In this document: positions 22,201-34,604 of the stretch, in pieces
How the letters are laid out: the number at the start of each line of letters is the position of its first letter
Numbering within the stretch: position 1 is the first letter of the stretch
DNA from: Linnemannia hyalina
Lineage: Eukaryota; Mortierellomycota; Mortierellomycetes; Mortierellales; Mortierellaceae
DNA: 64,000 bases
Assembly: GCA_019671135.1 (NCBI GenBank)
Contig: JAHRHY010000004.1
Coordinates: 1,860,001 to 1,924,000 of the forward strand
Direction of reading: 5' to 3'
The notes under the pieces: model-generated
The model's database searches: none
What the model was told of the DNA's origin: nothing
Seen by the model: the letters and a program-made list of their open reading frames with translations, nothing else
Position numbers and translations under genes: made by a program

Positions 22201-24030
22201 TAATTGCCTCATCAATCGCATCGACAATGTGCTGCTCTGTTGTTCCTATCGTGTGCTTCAGGATCTCAAGCCTGCCTTCCGATTCCTTTGGGATAATGGA
22301 GTTGAGCATCTCGCGACGAGTCTCCAGACTATGCTCGATGATCGACGCCCCATTCATGTTAATCACATCAAACACACACACTAAACAATATCAATAAGTT
22401 CGGCCGAGAAAATGTTAGGTCCAGACATCATCATCAACCAGCACAATAATCAACAATGGCACGTAGGCAACCTACGCATTGGACGCCTCTTGTGGGTCGA
22501 GTCCGAGTGATCATTTCCTGCAGTCTTGACGGTTCCGAAGCCAATGACCTCCTTCGTGGCTGGATCATATTCGACCATCTCGCCGTCCAGAATCAACTTC
22601 TCGGCCTTAGGATTAATAAGCGGATGAATAAACGGCGTCAAAGAGCCTTCCTTGGGCGTTGCGCCATAGAGATGCGTGAACTCTGTCGAGTTTCTGGACC
22701 AATACCGATAGTTATCCCCGTCCTTGTGAATCTGCACTCGCTCGCCATCAATCTTAGTCTCGATCCAGAACGGCATGTTCTCCATGCTGATGACAACATC
22801 CCTTGCTGTCGGTAATCGTTTCGAGAGCATAGGTTTGAAGGGATGGTTGACATTGACGCTCGCCGTGACCACCTTGACTGTCGGATCTGCACAGTCGATA
22901 ACCGTTTTCCGCAACTCGCTGCACACGTTAAACAACTCGAGGGCGTCTGGGTGGTAGCAGGGAAAGACCGAGTTTTCGCTCATCCCGACCTTGAGGTCCT
23001 TGTTGATGATGCGGACGATCCATTTGTTCTCCAGCGCCGTATATGACTGCACCAACGTGTTGAATATCTCTGCCTTCTCAGACCCTCTATAGTAATGAAC
23101 GAGAAATATGTGTGTTAATAATGTTGTGGGTGACACTTCAGTTCTTCCATTTCACTCGATGAAAGGAACGTTAGTCCTTACTTCCTGGATAGCTTAGTCA
23201 ACAGCTGGTTGACTTCCCGGATTGTATGTCCCATCGGATGAGTGACCAAAGACCGACTCGCCACCACATCCCTCACCGCCAAGCTGAAATCTCCAGCTGA
23301 GTCCTATCACACATAATGCAATGCCATGCATTTATTAATATTTATTATCCAGTGTATATGATCAGTGCGGAAAGCAAGGATTAAAAGCAAAAGAAAAAGA
23401 GCTAATACACCTACCCGCGTTCCTTCCTTCCAGTTCTTGAGTTTCAGGGCGGGCTCTGAGCCTGGCAGGATTTTCAGACTGGAGATGTACAGGTCTGCCA
23501 TCTTTGACTCTTTGAGTCCATACTGTCGTCTCTCGTTATCCAGCTATCAGAGGGGCAAGAGATAGAATGATGTGTGTTATATCTCAGATTGATCGTGGTG
23601 ACGCAAGCGGAACAAAGGCTGGCAACGGCGTGTCATACCTTTGGCAAAATCAAGCGTATGAGTGGATACATGCTCCCAAATCCATCCTTGCGCCATGCCT
23701 ATTGCAAAAATAAACAGAGATTAATCGTCAAGCTAGATACTTCAAAAGGACGCTGGTATTTTTCGTGTGTGCGCGTGTTGTTAAGACAAAAAAGCATACG
23801 TTAAAGAACCGGCCCAGTAACTCTCGTTTCTTGTCGCTCTTCTTGGAGATCTCCTCGAGGAGCATGACGAGTTCGTGGAAGGAAGGGCTCGGTTGAGTAG
23901 GATCGTCTGGCGTGGGTGACCTACCACGCCTTGTCGCGTTTGACTTTTCGCCGCCGCCGTTGCCATTTTCTCCTCCTTGCTGCGATGTTGTACTCGAACT
24001 GCCAGTCGACTTTTGCGGTTCCTCCGGCAT
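19298..24030 (-). CDS. LIG4: DNA ligase IV (ATP-dependent, non-homologous end joining)
   Basis: Seals double-strand breaks in non-homologous end joining, normally with XRCC4/Lif1, in the nucleus. Thirteen exons: 24030-23800, 23698-23639, 23543-23415, 23303-23182, 23086-22476, 22380-21906, 21802-21692, 21589-21383, 21284-21248, 21114-20904, 20781-20570, 20478-19784 and 19685-19298; 3489 bases, 1162 residues. The N-terminal ligase fold has WRKDGFGSMYPLIRLILPK. The nucleotide-binding motif is ETKIDGER, with the catalytic Lys at about residue 292. LDGEMVEYD, CVFDVINMNG, EGVIVKNP, WVKIKPEY and SLDVLIVGGYYGSGTRGG follow. A first BRCT region (FKGQVFWVV, then PTWVRDCVKELRLIPLNPKYM) and a C-terminal BRCT (VTSDWVMQSQKNRYRVPEEGYY) flank a long charged linker of about 230 residues, the usual XRCC4-binding position. 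Intron 6 is GC-AG. It is longer than the human enzyme (911 residues), mainly from the linker and N-terminal tail. Confidence 0.95.
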
Positions 24031-24522
24031 AGTTGCTGTTGGTGTTCAGGGCGTGGAGGGAGAGTGAGTGGGTGTTTGTGTATGTGGGTGTGGTTATTGG
24101 GAGGAAGGCAACAGAAATTCAAAAACAAAAAGTGGTGGCAAAAGGTTGAAAGTTGAACAAGAGATGTGACTGTCAGTCAGTAAGAGATGCAACATGCTCA
24201 TCCCCTTCTTTTTTCATTGCCACCAACAACAACACCAAGGTGGACGCGTCCACTTTTTCATTGGAAGACTTTCTTCGCCAACTATCGAGCTACGTAAATG
24301 ACGAAAAGAAGACAAGGGAATAGGCATCGTTTCGAGTCATAGGAAGATGGAGACCCCTAGAATGTTCTCGTACTTGTGAAGACAGCACAACTCTACGAGC
24401 GTGAGAGTTCTTAGCACCAGTCACAAAAGTTTATGCAATAATGTGTGAATGAACAAAGATCATCTAAGTTCCATCAACCTCAATTCCACCAATCTACTTC
24501 TTCTTCAATCAAGTCCAAAGGA
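24031..24522. promoter_or_regulatory. Divergent promoter between DNA ligase IV and the N-acetyltransferase
   Basis: About 490 bases separate the two start codons, on opposite strands, so promoters and 5' leaders of both lie here. The plus-strand leader carries short upstream open frames (see 24,434-24,526). I see no clear TATA box. Confidence 0.55.
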
Positions 24523-24526
24523 ATGA
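24449..24526 (+). promoter_or_regulatory. Upstream ORF overlapping the N-acetyltransferase start (ATGA)
   Basis: A 25-codon upstream frame starts with ATG at 24,449, and its TGA (24,524-24,526) overlaps the main ATG (24,523) as ATGA. Two shorter frames precede it: ATG-CAA-TAA at 24,434 and ATG-TGT-GAA-TGA at 24,441. If all lie in the leader, ribosomes meet three upstream starts first. Confidence 0.5.
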
Positions 24527-25358
24527 CGGAAAAGAAAAGAGCAGAAAGTTTGCCACTCGAATTCAAACTTGTCTCGGCTGATGACGTGCCCCTGACCTAT
24601 GCCATTGAAATCCAAGGTAAAAACTCCAACATAGATGTGATAAAGTGAGTCAACTACCTCTCGGAGGTTTAGGAGAGTCGCGAAGGTCACGGCAGGGGGA
24701 CACCTCTTCCTTTTTGAAGAACCGTTTTCGAATTGAGTGAATCCACTACTAATGGAGATTTATTTCTTGTGGATCTAATTGGGATATGGATGTCGATGGT
24801 GTACGTGCGTGTGGGATACTGTTTTAATGGGACGGTCTGTCAATTAACATAGAATACCCCGAGTCCGAGGCAGCCAGTCTCAAGAACCTGATCTTTCGAC
24901 AGAACGCCGCTCCGGAACTCTTTCTCGGCTGTTATCTCCGCAAGGACGACAACCAAGACTCACCCTCCTCCTTTCACCCCAGCTCTAACTCCACCAACAC
25001 GCCGTTGGAGTTGGTCGGATACATTGTCTCGACTTTGGTGAGCGGAGACCATCTGACTCATAGCTCCATGTCCTCGCATGACCCTTCTGGCGATGCCGTC
25101 TGCATCCACTCGGTCTGTGTCTCAAGCGCCTTCCAGCGCCGCGGAATCGCCACACGGTTGTTGAGAGAGTATCTGCAGCATCTTCAAGGACTCAATAACA
25201 ATGCGCATGGATCGAAGAGGCTGAAGAGGGTGTTGTTGATTGCCCACGAACACACGACCGGTCTCTATGCAGGTGTAGGATTCGTGCTCATCGGAAAGAG
25301 TTCCGTCGAGCATGGCCCAGATCCATGGTTTGAAATGGTTTACACCCTCGAACATTAG
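24523..25358 (+). CDS. GNAT-family arylalkylamine-type N-acetyltransferase
   Basis: Transfers acetyl from acetyl-CoA to an amine; the sequence is closest in style to the AANAT/yeast Paa1 branch (serotonin or polyamine N-acetylation), so the substrate is uncertain. Two exons, 24523-24616 and 24853-25358, joined G|AA to give 199 residues, near the usual 190-210. Visible: LVSADDVPLTYAIEIQEYPESEAAS (shown over the junction in parts: IQ joined to EYPESEAASL), then AAPELFLGCYLR, the strand IHSVCVSSAFQRRGIATRLL, which holds the acetyl-CoA pyrophosphate loop (QRRGIA), and LIAHEHTTGLYAGVGFVLIG near the end. The start is the first ATG in frame; the frame is open upstream but only from a GTG. Confidence 0.88.
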
Positions 25359-26292
25359 TTTTCTTTTATCTACTTTCCAGTTCCGTGATAAGAATACAAA
25401 CAAGAAAAAGGGAGATGCAAGCAGCTTGACCATGGTCGCATTTGTTATTCGGGGGTTTTGTGTATGCCTTATTCATACTCTATTTTCTTATTTGACACGA
25501 TCGATCGTCTTCGGACATCATCCAACGTTGCTTTTTTGTTTGATTTTGGTTGTTGTGTTGCTGTTGTTGTGTTGCTGTTTCCTATTCTTACTATCCTCAC
25601 GATCGACAGGGGTTCCCGCCTGTTTTCACTTGATACTTTTGAATGTGTGACCAAACAGCCATGCATGATGGGCAAGGAAAAAGAGGGAGTTGATCCAAAT
25701 GTTCTTCAACCCTCTTTTTTTCCCAATGGTGCCATGTGTCCACATCCTGGTAGACATTGGGAAAAAAAATACAAAACAACATAACGCCTTTTCCTTTGTG
25801 TGTCTTGTCGCCTTTTCCCAGTCAGCATTTTGAAAACCTTCATTCATGCAAAAAAAATAAAAGGTGAGCATACATATCCCTTTCATACCATTCACCCGTC
25901 TCTTCATCTAAGATGAACATGGACAGGTGTGAAGACGTACCACAATGAATAACAATTCATACAATGCGTTCAAACAAAGGGAGTCGTTACCCCCTTGCTT
26001 TATTCCCAATGTCTAAATCCAACCCCTTCTCTTCTCTTACTTGCCTCGATACCATGCATAAAAATACGTCAACATCAACACTCTCTATTCATTTCCCTTA
26101 TTATTTTTTCCCAGCCTAATAACAAGAACATCCCAATGTCCACCGTGCATTTCATTTGTACTGTAGCTCTTTCCTTCCTCCTTCTGTCTCGCTTATTTTC
26201 TTTCACGCACATCTTTAGGGTTCATAACTCGCATGTCATATTGGGTGCTTTATAGAGCTATTTTATCCCATTATTTGTTTGCTTTGCTTCAT

Positions 26293-26328
<36 letters not shown>

Positions 26329-28591
26329 ACACGCACCCCTTCGATGATGATCAAGTACATCTCAACAAACACAGAAAGGGGGCTAGGAAGGGATGGGACA
26401 CAAAGGCAAGACCAAACATGGTCAAGGAAGGAGCTCACACCTCTTTTCTCTGCTGTCAAAGCTCAATGCGAAATAGAAAAATAATAATCGCGAGTAGATG
26501 TGGGTGGGGAGGAAAGAAGGGAGTAAAGAAGGGGGGATCAACAAAGAAGAAGGGCTGCTGCACGACATAAAAATAAGATACGACAAGGGAGATGAGTGTG
26601 GCTACCTGCAGAGGCAATTTTATTTCAACAAGCTCTTTCACGCGTGGGCACAACATATGTCCATGCTCCGCAATTTTCTTTAACCCCCAGTTTCAACACT
26701 TGCTTCAATTCCATTACCCCTACCCTTACTCTGAGTCTTTTTTGGTAACACCCAATTCTTAAAGGAGAACGGGAAAAATGAAACCTTTTTGGGATTGAGT
26801 GGCTGGCTGGTTATGGCTTGCTCTCCATAGGCTGGTTGTCTGACTGGATGACTGGTATCTCGCCCCACTAACAAAAAGCCCCCCTTCTTACTCAGACCCG
26901 TCCTGTCAGACGAAGAAAAAAGCGCCTAAGAAACGAACTCTATCATCTCATCCTTCGATTGTCATAGTCCATGCCATAGCTGGTCTAATAATGCGCTTTG
27001 CATTCCGCAACACCAAAGGACCCATCTCTGTCGTACGAAATGTGCCACACCATCCTCACGACAAAAAGAACAAGGCCAAAGAGCTGAGTGGAAAAGGACA
27101 CGTCTTGAATCGAATGGCGAAGAGGGATTGAGGATTAAAAAAGAAAAATGGGCGGCAAACAAGCCCAGGTTCAAGGACAAGCCAATAAAAAACGCAACCA
27201 AACCAAATAAACCATTTTTTGTAAGCTAGCACTGCCCAGCCAAAGGCCAAACCAACCAGCTTGTTTGACAATGATACCAAAATTGCTTTTTCTTACTCTT
27301 ACAACCCCTTCACTTTTCCTGACTATCCTTCCCTGCCCTCCTACAATATTTTATTCCTTACATCACGCACACCCCTCATGGGTAAAGAAACATGAAAGGG
27401 GTGGAGAAGAACATGACAGACAGGGAAAACAAGTGCTCGAAGGTCCTGAGGTTAGTATTTTCGATCTCTACCCCTTTCCATTTCCTTCTTCCCTCCCATC
27501 CTACATTTTTTGCACTTGATTTTGTTTGTTCTCTTTCCTGTCTCCCTGTCTCGGTGTCGTTCTCCACAACATCCTTCTACAACTATTTTTTTTTACTATC
27601 GACCGAAAAAGTTGAGCTCTTCTACGGTTTTTCTTGTCACACAAAAGATACCGAGCAAAATTGCCATGTTCATGCTGATAGAGTCGTAACGAGGTCATTT
27701 ATTTTGAGCAAAGGTAATCGTAAAGTAATCAATGGTGTACAAAGCAAGAAAATAAAAAAAGGGTGGCAGAATAAAACAAATAAAATAAAAGTACAGAATG
27801 CAATCTAAAGCCAACATGAACGGGTAATCGAAAAAAAAAGGTATTTGGTGGATGTTGTGTATGTACAGAAGGGTGTCGGGGAGAGAAAAAAAAGAGGAAG
27901 GTCATGAAGCGTGTTGAGAAATGACGCAAATGAAATATGCTGGCATGGTTCACCAGTGATGCTCTGTGAAGGGAGGTTGCTCGGGACAAAAATTCAACTA
28001 CATCATTGCTCTTCAATGTGGAACAAGATGCAGGGCCTGTTCGACGCGTGCATTCGTCTCGGAGGGGAAAAGGCTCGGACAGGTCGAGACATGACAGGTC
28101 AGTCAAGGCGGAGAGACGGAAAACGGGAACGAACGAATTGGATCAAAGGCTTGAACCAAAGGGAGGTCAAGGGAGGAAGCAACCGGATCCAAAAGAACAG
28201 ATCGGGGATCAAATCGATTATTCCAGAGAAGAAAAAAAAAGAAATAGAGGACAAGGTTGCACAATCAACAAGGGAAATGCACCATGGGCCAACCAAAAGC
28301 TAAAGGCGGAGGATCAAAAAAATGTAGGCAGACTTGGCAAACAAGAAGGATAAAAAAAGAAGAGGTCAAAAAGAAAAATGCAAGTGCTGATGGGATGAAG
28401 AGAGGGATGTGTAATATAAACATGAATGGAACAACAAAGGAAAAGAGGTGAAAAATACAGCATCTGGGTATGGATATGCCGAAGCGGAGCATCCGGCATG
28501 ACGTTTTGCTTGGTAAGAAAGAGCAAGAAAAAGAAAAAAGGGGTGGATGAACGAAGACTGGGACCGCCGGGAATCGAAATCGAAGGAATGT
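25359..28591. other. Gene-free interval
   Basis: No conserved frame on either strand. It contains a CA microsatellite at 26,293-26,322, T- and GT-rich patches near 25,540-25,580, and AT-rich sequence near 27,800 that may be the 3' UTR of the minus-strand gene ending at 28,592. Frames of 60-140 codons here are compositionally odd, with no motif. Confidence 0.45.
26293..26322. repeat. (CA)n microsatellite
   Basis: About 15 CA units. Confidence 0.85.
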
Positions 28592-29218
28592 TTAGGCGAT
28601 ACATTGAGTGGTCTGTTCGAGATGACGGTGTCGGTGCAGCATCCCCTCGCAGCTGCTCCCAAACCGCTTCAGGCGGTGCTTCTGCTGCTGTTGCTGGGCT
28701 GTCAGCGCAGGCGAAACAACAGTCGGGTACTCGTCGTCATCACTGCTGCTGCTGCAGCTGTCGTGATGCGAAAGAACGGGCGAGCAAGGAGGGGACGAGC
28801 GTGAGACATTGGACGAGACCGCTGTCGGCAAGAGGAGCGAGTGGGGGCGACCGTGATATTTGTTGGTTGGAAAGATGGGAGAGGAGGAAGAGGACAGGAG
28901 AGGGGAGACGGGCGAGAGAGGCATCTGGATCTCCTGTTCAGTCACATTATGGAGACGGTCTTCCATCTCTTGACGCCAGGCGCCGCGAAGCTGAATGAGC
29001 TCTGTTGTCTCCAAAGGGGTGAGCTTTGCAGGCTCGAAGGCGGATCGGTCGTACTCGTCGCTGGGGTATGTGAATGAGATTTTGACGAACCGAGAGAATT
29101 GGACGGATTTGCAGGATCCGGTGCTGGAGTGGCTGGAGATGGAGGTGATGGAGGATGGGGGTGATATTGGCGAGGAGGGGTGGATGTCGATTGTTGACTG
29201 GGCCATTGACAAAGCCAT
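28592..29218 (-). CDS. Hypothetical small fungal protein with a conserved-looking SFTYPSDEYDRS block
   Basis: Single exon, 208 residues. The frame is open further upstream, but the leader codes Thr/His/Leu repeats, so the ATG at 29,218 (MALSMAQSTIDIH) is preferred. After a Ser/Pro-rich start, residues about 35-85 look conserved: VQFSRFVKISFTYPSDEYD, then a Leu/Glu-rich helix (LTPLETTELIQLRGAWRQEM). I recall similar short blocks (VRFS..., SPDEYDRSP) in uncharacterised fungal proteins but cannot name a function. The rest is Ser-rich, with a short Gln run and basic C-terminal residues. The upstream minus strand is CT-rich, as for other genes here. Confidence 0.7.
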   Translation of the reverse strand: MALSMAQSTIDIHPSSPISPPSSITSISSHSSTGSCKSVQFSRFVKISFTYPSDEYDRSAFEPAKLTPLETTELIQLRGAWRQEMEDRLHNVTEQEIQMPLSPVSPLLSSSSSPIFPTNKYHGRPHSLLLPTAVSSNVSRSSPPCSPVLSHHDSCSSSSDDDEYPTVVSPALTAQQQQQKHRLKRFGSSCEGMLHRHRHLEQTTQCIA

Positions 29219-30812
29219 TATTGAAAGTGTGTATATGTGTGTGTTGTTAAGAATGTGCTGTGTGGATGTGAAAAGTGGGGGGTTGACAGGTGTTTGACTA
29301 GGAGACAGTGTGCGAGAATGAAATAAGAAAGTATGAGTATGAGTGCGAGTATGCGTTAATGAATGCTGGAAAAAGAGAATGAAAAGTGAAAGAGAGAGGT
29401 ACAAGAAAAGGAGAGGTGAAATGGAGAAGAGAAAAAAGAGAGAGAGAAAAAAGGGGAGGAGGAACTAAAAGGCCGTCCCCTTTTTATGAGAAATAAAAGA
29501 AAATTGACTGAATACAGACGAGACCAATTCGTTTGAATTGAAAGAAGAGAACTTAGACGCCTGTCCCTCCTTCCCATTTTTTGATGTTGTCCTACTCTAC
29601 TCCTCCAGTGCGTACGACTCTCTTCATTCGCATTCAGTACTCCAAAAGAGTGAGTGCCAGCAAAGACATGCTGCCACACACATTCAAAGATTATTGTCTC
29701 ATCTCGTCATTGACTTCCACCACTACTTCTGCCACTACTGCTGCAGCTGCATAGGTAAAATGCCCGCTCACTCGCTTTCTTACTACCACTACCTTCACCC
29801 TTCACTCACTCACCCACATCAAAAACCTACTAGGTGTCACCATAGTAACAGTACTGTACATGTTGAAAGAGAAAAAACTCTATCGCAACAAAAGACCTAT
29901 TGAGCAGGCCCCACACCATTTCATATACAAATTGTAATAAAAAAGAAAGTTTAGACCTATGACGGCGTATGCGTGTGCCCCTCTCCACTTCTTCTCGCTC
30001 CTCATACACCTCGAGAATGAATGAGCTGTATGTGTGTATGTATGAGAGCACCACAAGCTTGAAGCAAAGAAGGTCGTGAGCACACTGAACCAAACGTGCA
30101 ACAGTCATAACACAATCGCGGCATAGCTAACCTGCCGTAGGTGCAGAAACCAAGCAAAAAATTCCGCCTTGCTTGAACTCGACAGGGGTCATAAATGCAA
30201 CCAGTTCAATTCAGTTGCAGCAAGGGATGGGTTACCAAGCGGGGGTGAGGGAAATCGAGTAATAGGATGGGATGGATGAATGGGATGAATGGCACTGAGA
30301 GAGGCAAAACAAAAACAAAAGAAAGTGGATAATTTGCATGCACAGAACAACGTTGAAAGAAAAAAAGAACAGAACGCTCCAAAGTCTTGCTGCCCTTGAA
30401 AATAATAATCCTGAGGATGAATGGATGTTGTTACCCATTTCTCTGTTTAAAACAGGGACAGGGACAGACATAGGAACAAAGAAGATTCCCTTGTCGTCCT
30501 CACCTTCTTTCCGCACTGTACCCCTGTATTGTCCCTATTTTTTTTTCTGTGTGAGCCGTCCCTGTTTTTCCTCCTTCCTATTCTTTGTTTCCCTTTCATG
30601 TTTCTGTCGGTGTAAGTTTGTAGGGAATAGGAGAATGGGAACATGAAAAAGGTAGTAGGGATAAATTCAGGAGGCGAGACAGGGCTAGGCAAAAGCAAGA
30701 GCTCAAGAGCAAGGATCTCTCTAATGGACAGAACAAAAGCTTAGGTGCTAGTGCCTTGACGATGACGACGATCATGTAACAAAAAAGAGAGTTGAGCACT
30801 AAGGAAGTATTG

Positions 30813-30850
<38 letters not shown>

Positions 30851-33800
30851 AACTAAAATGGCGCGGGGGTAGAATGGAGAGGGTGAACAAGTATAGAGGA
30901 GGGGGTGGAAAAGTAACGTGGAGTCGAGCAAAGCCTATGACCTGGGCATATTAAATGGCAACAACAAACCTGCTCTAGCTACTAGGCGTAAGAAGGTTAA
31001 GAGTAGAATCAAAGAAAAAGGAGGACAAGAAACCTGCTAGCAGCTGCATGGTCCACCAAACTCTTAACAACCGACTCTTTGTATTGTAAACTGCTGTGTG
31101 TTTTGTGCACTGATACCCACATTGACAAGATCAATCTATGCACCAGATTGTGGTTTGAATTCAACGGATCATTGTGAGCAGAGGAGAGATGCATTGCATG
31201 TGGGAGGGAGAGGGAGATGCAAACTGTCGGACCCATTCATTCTCTCATTCTCATGAGGCAAAATTATGAGCAGTGTTGACAAGGGCGCGGGGGTGAGAAA
31301 TGGAGGAGTAGGAGAAGGGTTTAGGCCAAACTTGCATGCATGGTGCTCTCTCCCCTCTAGGGATATAATACATTGACCTGTTGTTGACCAAACCGCCAGT
31401 GGCGAAACAACACAAAAAAAACGCCGGGGAGAAAAAAAAAAGAACAGATAGACAGAAAGAAAGAAGGGGACGAGGGGTTTGTCGGGTGAGTTGAGAGCAG
31501 CATCCTCTTATAACAGACTGTGCGACCACAGCCATGAGAGAGTGCTAGAGGAAATGCAACAGCCCTTGGCTGGTTCCACCATCGCCATTAGCCAGATATC
31601 ACTTGTCATCCTCCTCGACACCTTTCAACTCAAATCAGAACGACGCCACGCCCATCGCGCCATTTACAGCGAACTATGACAAGAACCGCGGTATAACAAC
31701 GTGCAAATGTGCAGCAAACGAAAGAATATCTCATGCGCTATCATAGAATAATAGCATAGCATGCATGAAAGAGATATCGCGAACGCACCAGCAGACCCTG
31801 TGAACAAGAACAATAAACCGAAGGGGAGCAAAGGAAAGGGGGTGTGCGGTTTGAGGATCAACTTTTTCTTCTTACCTTTATCTCCAATAACCTCGGGAGA
31901 CAATTATTGTCATAAACACAGCAAGATTTTATGTGTGTGTTTGAGTGAGCGTGTGTACCTGTGTGTACGTATGTTTGTGGTCAAAAGAAAAGGTGTAGGT
32001 GTGTAATAACTCTTGCTCGCTTTGTTCTATTCGCTGCAGGATTGCGTTGTGTGTTTGTGTTATGGCGGTGCAAAAAGAAACAATTGAGGGATAGGAAGGG
32101 GTAGGGGCAATTGTCAGATATGATCGAGCTCTACCTTTTTCTTTTGCTTTGCTTTCTATTGTTTTTTTTTGTTGTTGTTGTTGTTGCTGTTTGTTGTTGC
32201 TTGTTTGTTGTTTGCTTTTGTGCTCATAAATGTGGAGGAGTCTATTTGCGCGGGAGGAGTATTTCGCGTTTGAAAAAAAAATGAGATTAGAAGAGGTGTC
32301 AAATTGGCTGCTTTACAGCGACGCGTTGGTGTATTTTTGACAAAATTATACAGCTTGATACTCTAGGCCATGCACAATGCAGTATGGCATGGACAGTGAG
32401 GCATGACTGACCATATTTCAACCGCATCACATTCATACGCCCCGTCGTTACCTTTTTCTTGTCACTCTTCCTGCGCATCATTTCATGCCCATCATACCAA
32501 AAGAAAAATGTTCGTCCTCTCTGCACTGTAACATACCATGGGAACGAACTTGTACCTTACCATGCAGATGGGTCCATTCGCTCGTTACTGAGTTCTTTTT
32601 GTTGCCTTCATCCTTCTCCCTTTGCTCCCGAGCAGTTTCTATTCAATTTACCCTTTTCAGTCAATTTAGATACACGATGTTACCGACAACAAACCACGCG
32701 CCTTTTTCTTATTATTGTAGTTATTATTGTCTTCTTGTATCTCTATTTTCGAAAAACGATGGGCTCGACCGACCCATGGACCACGATCCTCCTAACTTCG
32801 TCATGCTACATAAACACTAAGAAAACATGGCCCAAACGAAAGGGGGATGGACGGGGAAACTGGTAACAGGCATTGGGAACAGACCGCAAAGGAGGACGAG
32901 GAAAGAAGAGGAGAAAGAGATGAGAGGGGTAAGGAAATGCGTTGAGCTCTTCTCAGAAAACGAACAACATACAAAAATGCAAGCAAGGCGGCAAGGTTCA
33001 TGGATATGGGAGCAACAAGCAAGTCCGTTGAGTTCGCTGTGGAACTCGAACTCGAGGGATAGAAGAGCATTGGGACATGGAAGCACGTCAACAACAACAG
33101 CAAAGATATGCAAGCATGTACTCCTCTTGAAGGAAATGAAAACATACAACAAAAAAAGGACAGGAGTACAGACACGAACACTGTGCGCATTGGAGAGAGT
33201 TGAGAGCAAAAGCGGGGCACAGTGCTGTAGAATGGGCGAGGCCTAGAGAAGAACAAGAGCGAAGGGGGAGCGAAGGTGCTTGAAAGAGGTGCTCAGACGC
33301 AGCAGAAACAGTCTGCTTCAACCCTCCTCTCCTTTTCTCATTCCTCCCCTTCTTCTACTCTACAGCATAGTACCGCGGGCACTGGGACATGGTATAAACA
33401 ACCTTGGAGATGAACAATAAAAAGAGGGGGAGAAGGGCGGCATAGGAGGACGGAGAGATGTTCATGAACTAAGATCGAACCGTGGTAAAAAACGACTTCA
33501 CTCCCTCTGTTGACTGTTAACAGTATTGTTCTTTGTATTGTTTTTCGTTCATGTATCTATCTATCTCTCTTGTTGGACAGAGCACGTTATTCATGCGGTT
33601 GTATTTGTTGTTTGTTTGTGTGTATGTCTGCATGAATAGATGGGGATGGTATGGTATGAATGAACGGGATGGATGGGATGGACAAGGATAGCTCAACCAT
33701 GGAAACCCCATGGAGCTCGAAACTAGTTCGAGCACACGAAAAAAGGGGGGTGGTGCATTGGATGAGCAGTGAAAGAGATGAAAAATGCAACAACACCCAT

Positions 33801-34208
33801 AGACATGTTCACGGCTCAATGCCCAACGCCTTATACTCTATCTATCAACGGATTGAAGAAAGACAGAGATGAATGACAGAAAGAATGAGAGAGCATGGGA
33901 GTTTTACATGGCATGAACGAGTCCATCCATTCATCTCCTCCATCCACCGTGCGAGTGAACAAATAACAGGCTTGCCGCCATTTTTCTTTTCGATACCATT
34001 GCTCCTCACGTATGCTCGCTCTCTCACACTTGACCCTTTCCCCTTCCTGCCCTTCTTTATTCTTCCCAGCCTCAAACATTCGGCACCTCACCTTCTCGTG
34101 CGTTTTTTCCACGCACACACTCTCCGCTTGCATGTCTTCCTCATCCTCCTCCTCCCCCCTCCTCTCTCTCTCCCCTCGCACATCTGCTTTCCCCCCCTCC
34201 CATCTTCC
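29219..34208. other. Gene-poor interval
   Basis: About 5 kb with no recognisable gene. It includes a TCTG microsatellite at 30,813-30,849, a GTT-rich patch near 32,165-32,215, and a CT-rich plus-strand run from about 33,320 and again from 34,010, which resembles the leaders of other genes. From 32,880 to 33,250 the plus strand is purine-rich. No tRNA or rRNA seen. Confidence 0.4.
30813..30849. repeat. (TGTC)n microsatellite
   Basis: Nine or so TGTC units in a perfect run. Confidence 0.88.
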
Positions 34209-34604
34209 ATGGACAACTCTTCTCTCTCATTCTCCTATCGGTATTGTACACATCCGAAAAGGCATGACCAGTATTTCCCAGCCTTCGGAAGGTATTCTTT
34301 CTCTTTCTATCGTCGCCGTCGTCTCGCTTTCCTATCTTACGATCCTCAGTCCTCGAATGTCCTCATCGCCGTCATCATGATCCTCATAGCTCCTACTCTC
34401 TTCTACACCCTTTTTCACGTCGGAGCTCTTAGGACGATGGGACAAATAAAGCGCGATATCTACTTACTAGGCAAGCAGGCTGTTCCTTTCCTCTCCTTCT
34501 CTCCCCTTCAATGCTATCACTTCTACTCCTCCGCTTTTGTTATTTCTTTAATGTATTTTTTTTGTCTCCGCTTTGGCTTCGCAATAGTAGTAACAGAAGC
34601 GTAG
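34209..34604 (+). CDS. Doubtful small ORF with one membrane-like segment
   Basis: ATG in a good context (CCATGG) after a CT-rich leader; 131 codons, followed by an AATAAA-like signal near 34,633. The middle reads DPQSSNVLIAVIMILIAPTL, a plausible membrane helix after a basic stretch. The spacing loosely recalls the first membrane helix of DHHC palmitoyltransferases, but the DHHC domain is not found downstream. It could be a small real gene, a gene fragment or chance. Confidence 0.3.
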   Translation: MDNSSLSFSYRYCTHPKRHDQYFPAFGRYSFSFYRRRRLAFLSYDPQSSNVLIAVIMILIAPTLFYTLFHVGALRTMGQIKRDIYLLGKQAVPFLSFSPLQCYHFYSSAFVISLMYFFCLRFGFAIVVTEA

